Shown here one piece after another: positions 63,554-64,000 of a stretch of 64,000 nt of DNA (position 1 is its first letter; each line of letters starts with the position of its first letter). Below the pieces are notes generated by a model. It did no database searches. It saw nothing but the letters and a program-made list of their open reading frames with translations, and was not told the origin of the DNA. Position numbers and translations under genes: made by a program. Source of the DNA: Symsagittifera roscoffensis (Eukaryota > Xenacoelomorpha > Acoela > Convolutidae); NCBI RefSeq assembly GCF_963678635.1, contig NC_087062.1, positions 54,632,473-54,696,472 on the forward strand, read 5' to 3'.

Positions 63554-63658
63554 GTACTAGACTTTTTTCCCGTGAACAATTTTGTCCACTGGACTCATTG
63601 ACTCCTGGTGCTACCTTGGTGCTTAACGAATTCAGTGTTCTTTGTTTCCTGCTTTTTT

Positions 63659-63730
63659 AGCCTGGAGGTAACGAATAGGACTGAGAAGTCAAAGGTCCTG
63701 GTTCGAATCTGACCAGGACATAATTTTTTT
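63659..63730 (+). ncRNA. tRNA-like sequence with Pol III box A, box B and T-run (possible SINE head)
   Basis: TAGCCTGGAGG resembles an internal promoter A box. GGTTCGAATCT at 63,700-63,710 matches the B box consensus well. A run of Ts at about 63,724 could end transcription. The T-arm does not pair like a true tRNA: instead GTCCTGG/CCAGGAC makes a 7-bp stem around an 11-base loop. A tRNA-derived SINE or tRNA pseudogene is more likely than a working tRNA. Confidence 0.35.
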
Positions 63731-64000
63731 TCAAGCGGTAAAAATTCCGGTTAAAAAATTTCGGGTCTATTATTTATCCGCTTATGTTTTGTCGACTTAG
63801 TTTTCAGATCTAAGAATTGTTTATTTTTTGTGCAATCAAAGTTCACTGAAGTTGCTTAGTGCCTTAGCATTTTGAAAATCGAGAGCATGAAGGGCTTCTG
63901 CTGAGGTTTTTTCTGTTTTGTTACGGCTTGGTTATTTTTTTTCCGATGCTAGTAATGCATTCTATTGTCTTCGCATTTTTCTAAATTATTTTCGTTTATT
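63731..64000. other. AT-rich sequence at the window end, nothing recognised
   Basis: No ORF, repeat anchor or RNA gene is seen. Confidence 0.5.

Noticed and set aside
63659-63730. Functional tRNA gene
   Set aside because: The T-arm and anticodon arm do not pair in the standard way despite the good B box.

Overview
This is animal (metazoan) nuclear DNA. Two host genes with GT-AG introns sit in AT-rich sequence crowded with repeats, next to a long, more GC-rich, purine-rich block of transposable-element fossils. The fossil and repeat content (Ty3/Gypsy-type pol, a GIY-YIG Penelope-like element, non-LTR retrotransposons, fold-back repeats) and the long introns fit an invertebrate, but the species cannot be named from the sequence.

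Layout. 1-11,556: a tandem array of a broken Ty3/Gypsy-type LTR retroelement; a 6,255-bp unit is repeated almost base for base and both copies end at the same point. 11,557-27,970: an unclassified fossil block on the same strand. It begins with a protein that carries the sequence blocks of an SGNH/GDSL esterase, and it holds two layers of tandem duplication (an older one of about 2.7 kb inside a younger one of about 5.56 kb). 29,388-33,913: a Penelope-like element with a PHD-type zinc finger lodged between two reverse-transcriptase motifs. 34,009-34,430: the 3' end of a minus-strand LINE. 36,829-39,278: a 5'-truncated non-LTR element whose RT frame is still open for 794 codons, ending in two perfect hairpins and a CTA repeat. 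39,540-41,720: a decayed minus-strand coding block with an SGNH-like motif. 41,721-49,600: AT-rich intergenic DNA with dispersed repeats.

Host genes, both on the plus strand. An SPSB-type gene (SPRY domain plus SOCS box, gustavus-like) spans 49,604-54,623 in three exons and predicts 908 residues. It has an unusually long disordered N-terminus, and its SOCS box is split by about 220 low-complexity residues. A complete PARG gene (poly(ADP-ribose) glycohydrolase) spans 57,277-63,189 in five exons and predicts 694 residues. It has the GGG-X7-QEE signature and an N-terminal PCNA-binding (PIP) box. SPSB proteins are substrate receptors of E3 ubiquitin ligases and PARG removes poly(ADP-ribose) from proteins, so I infer no joint pathway from their being neighbours.

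The introns and intergenic DNA around these genes hold several unnamed repeat families: one with a CCCTTGC-hairpin end, one with the anchor GACCATTGAAAATGGGGAGG, and a fold-back element forming an arm-to-arm palindrome of about 880 bp inside PARG intron 3. Exon limits are my own reading of splice sites and reading phase, without transcript evidence.
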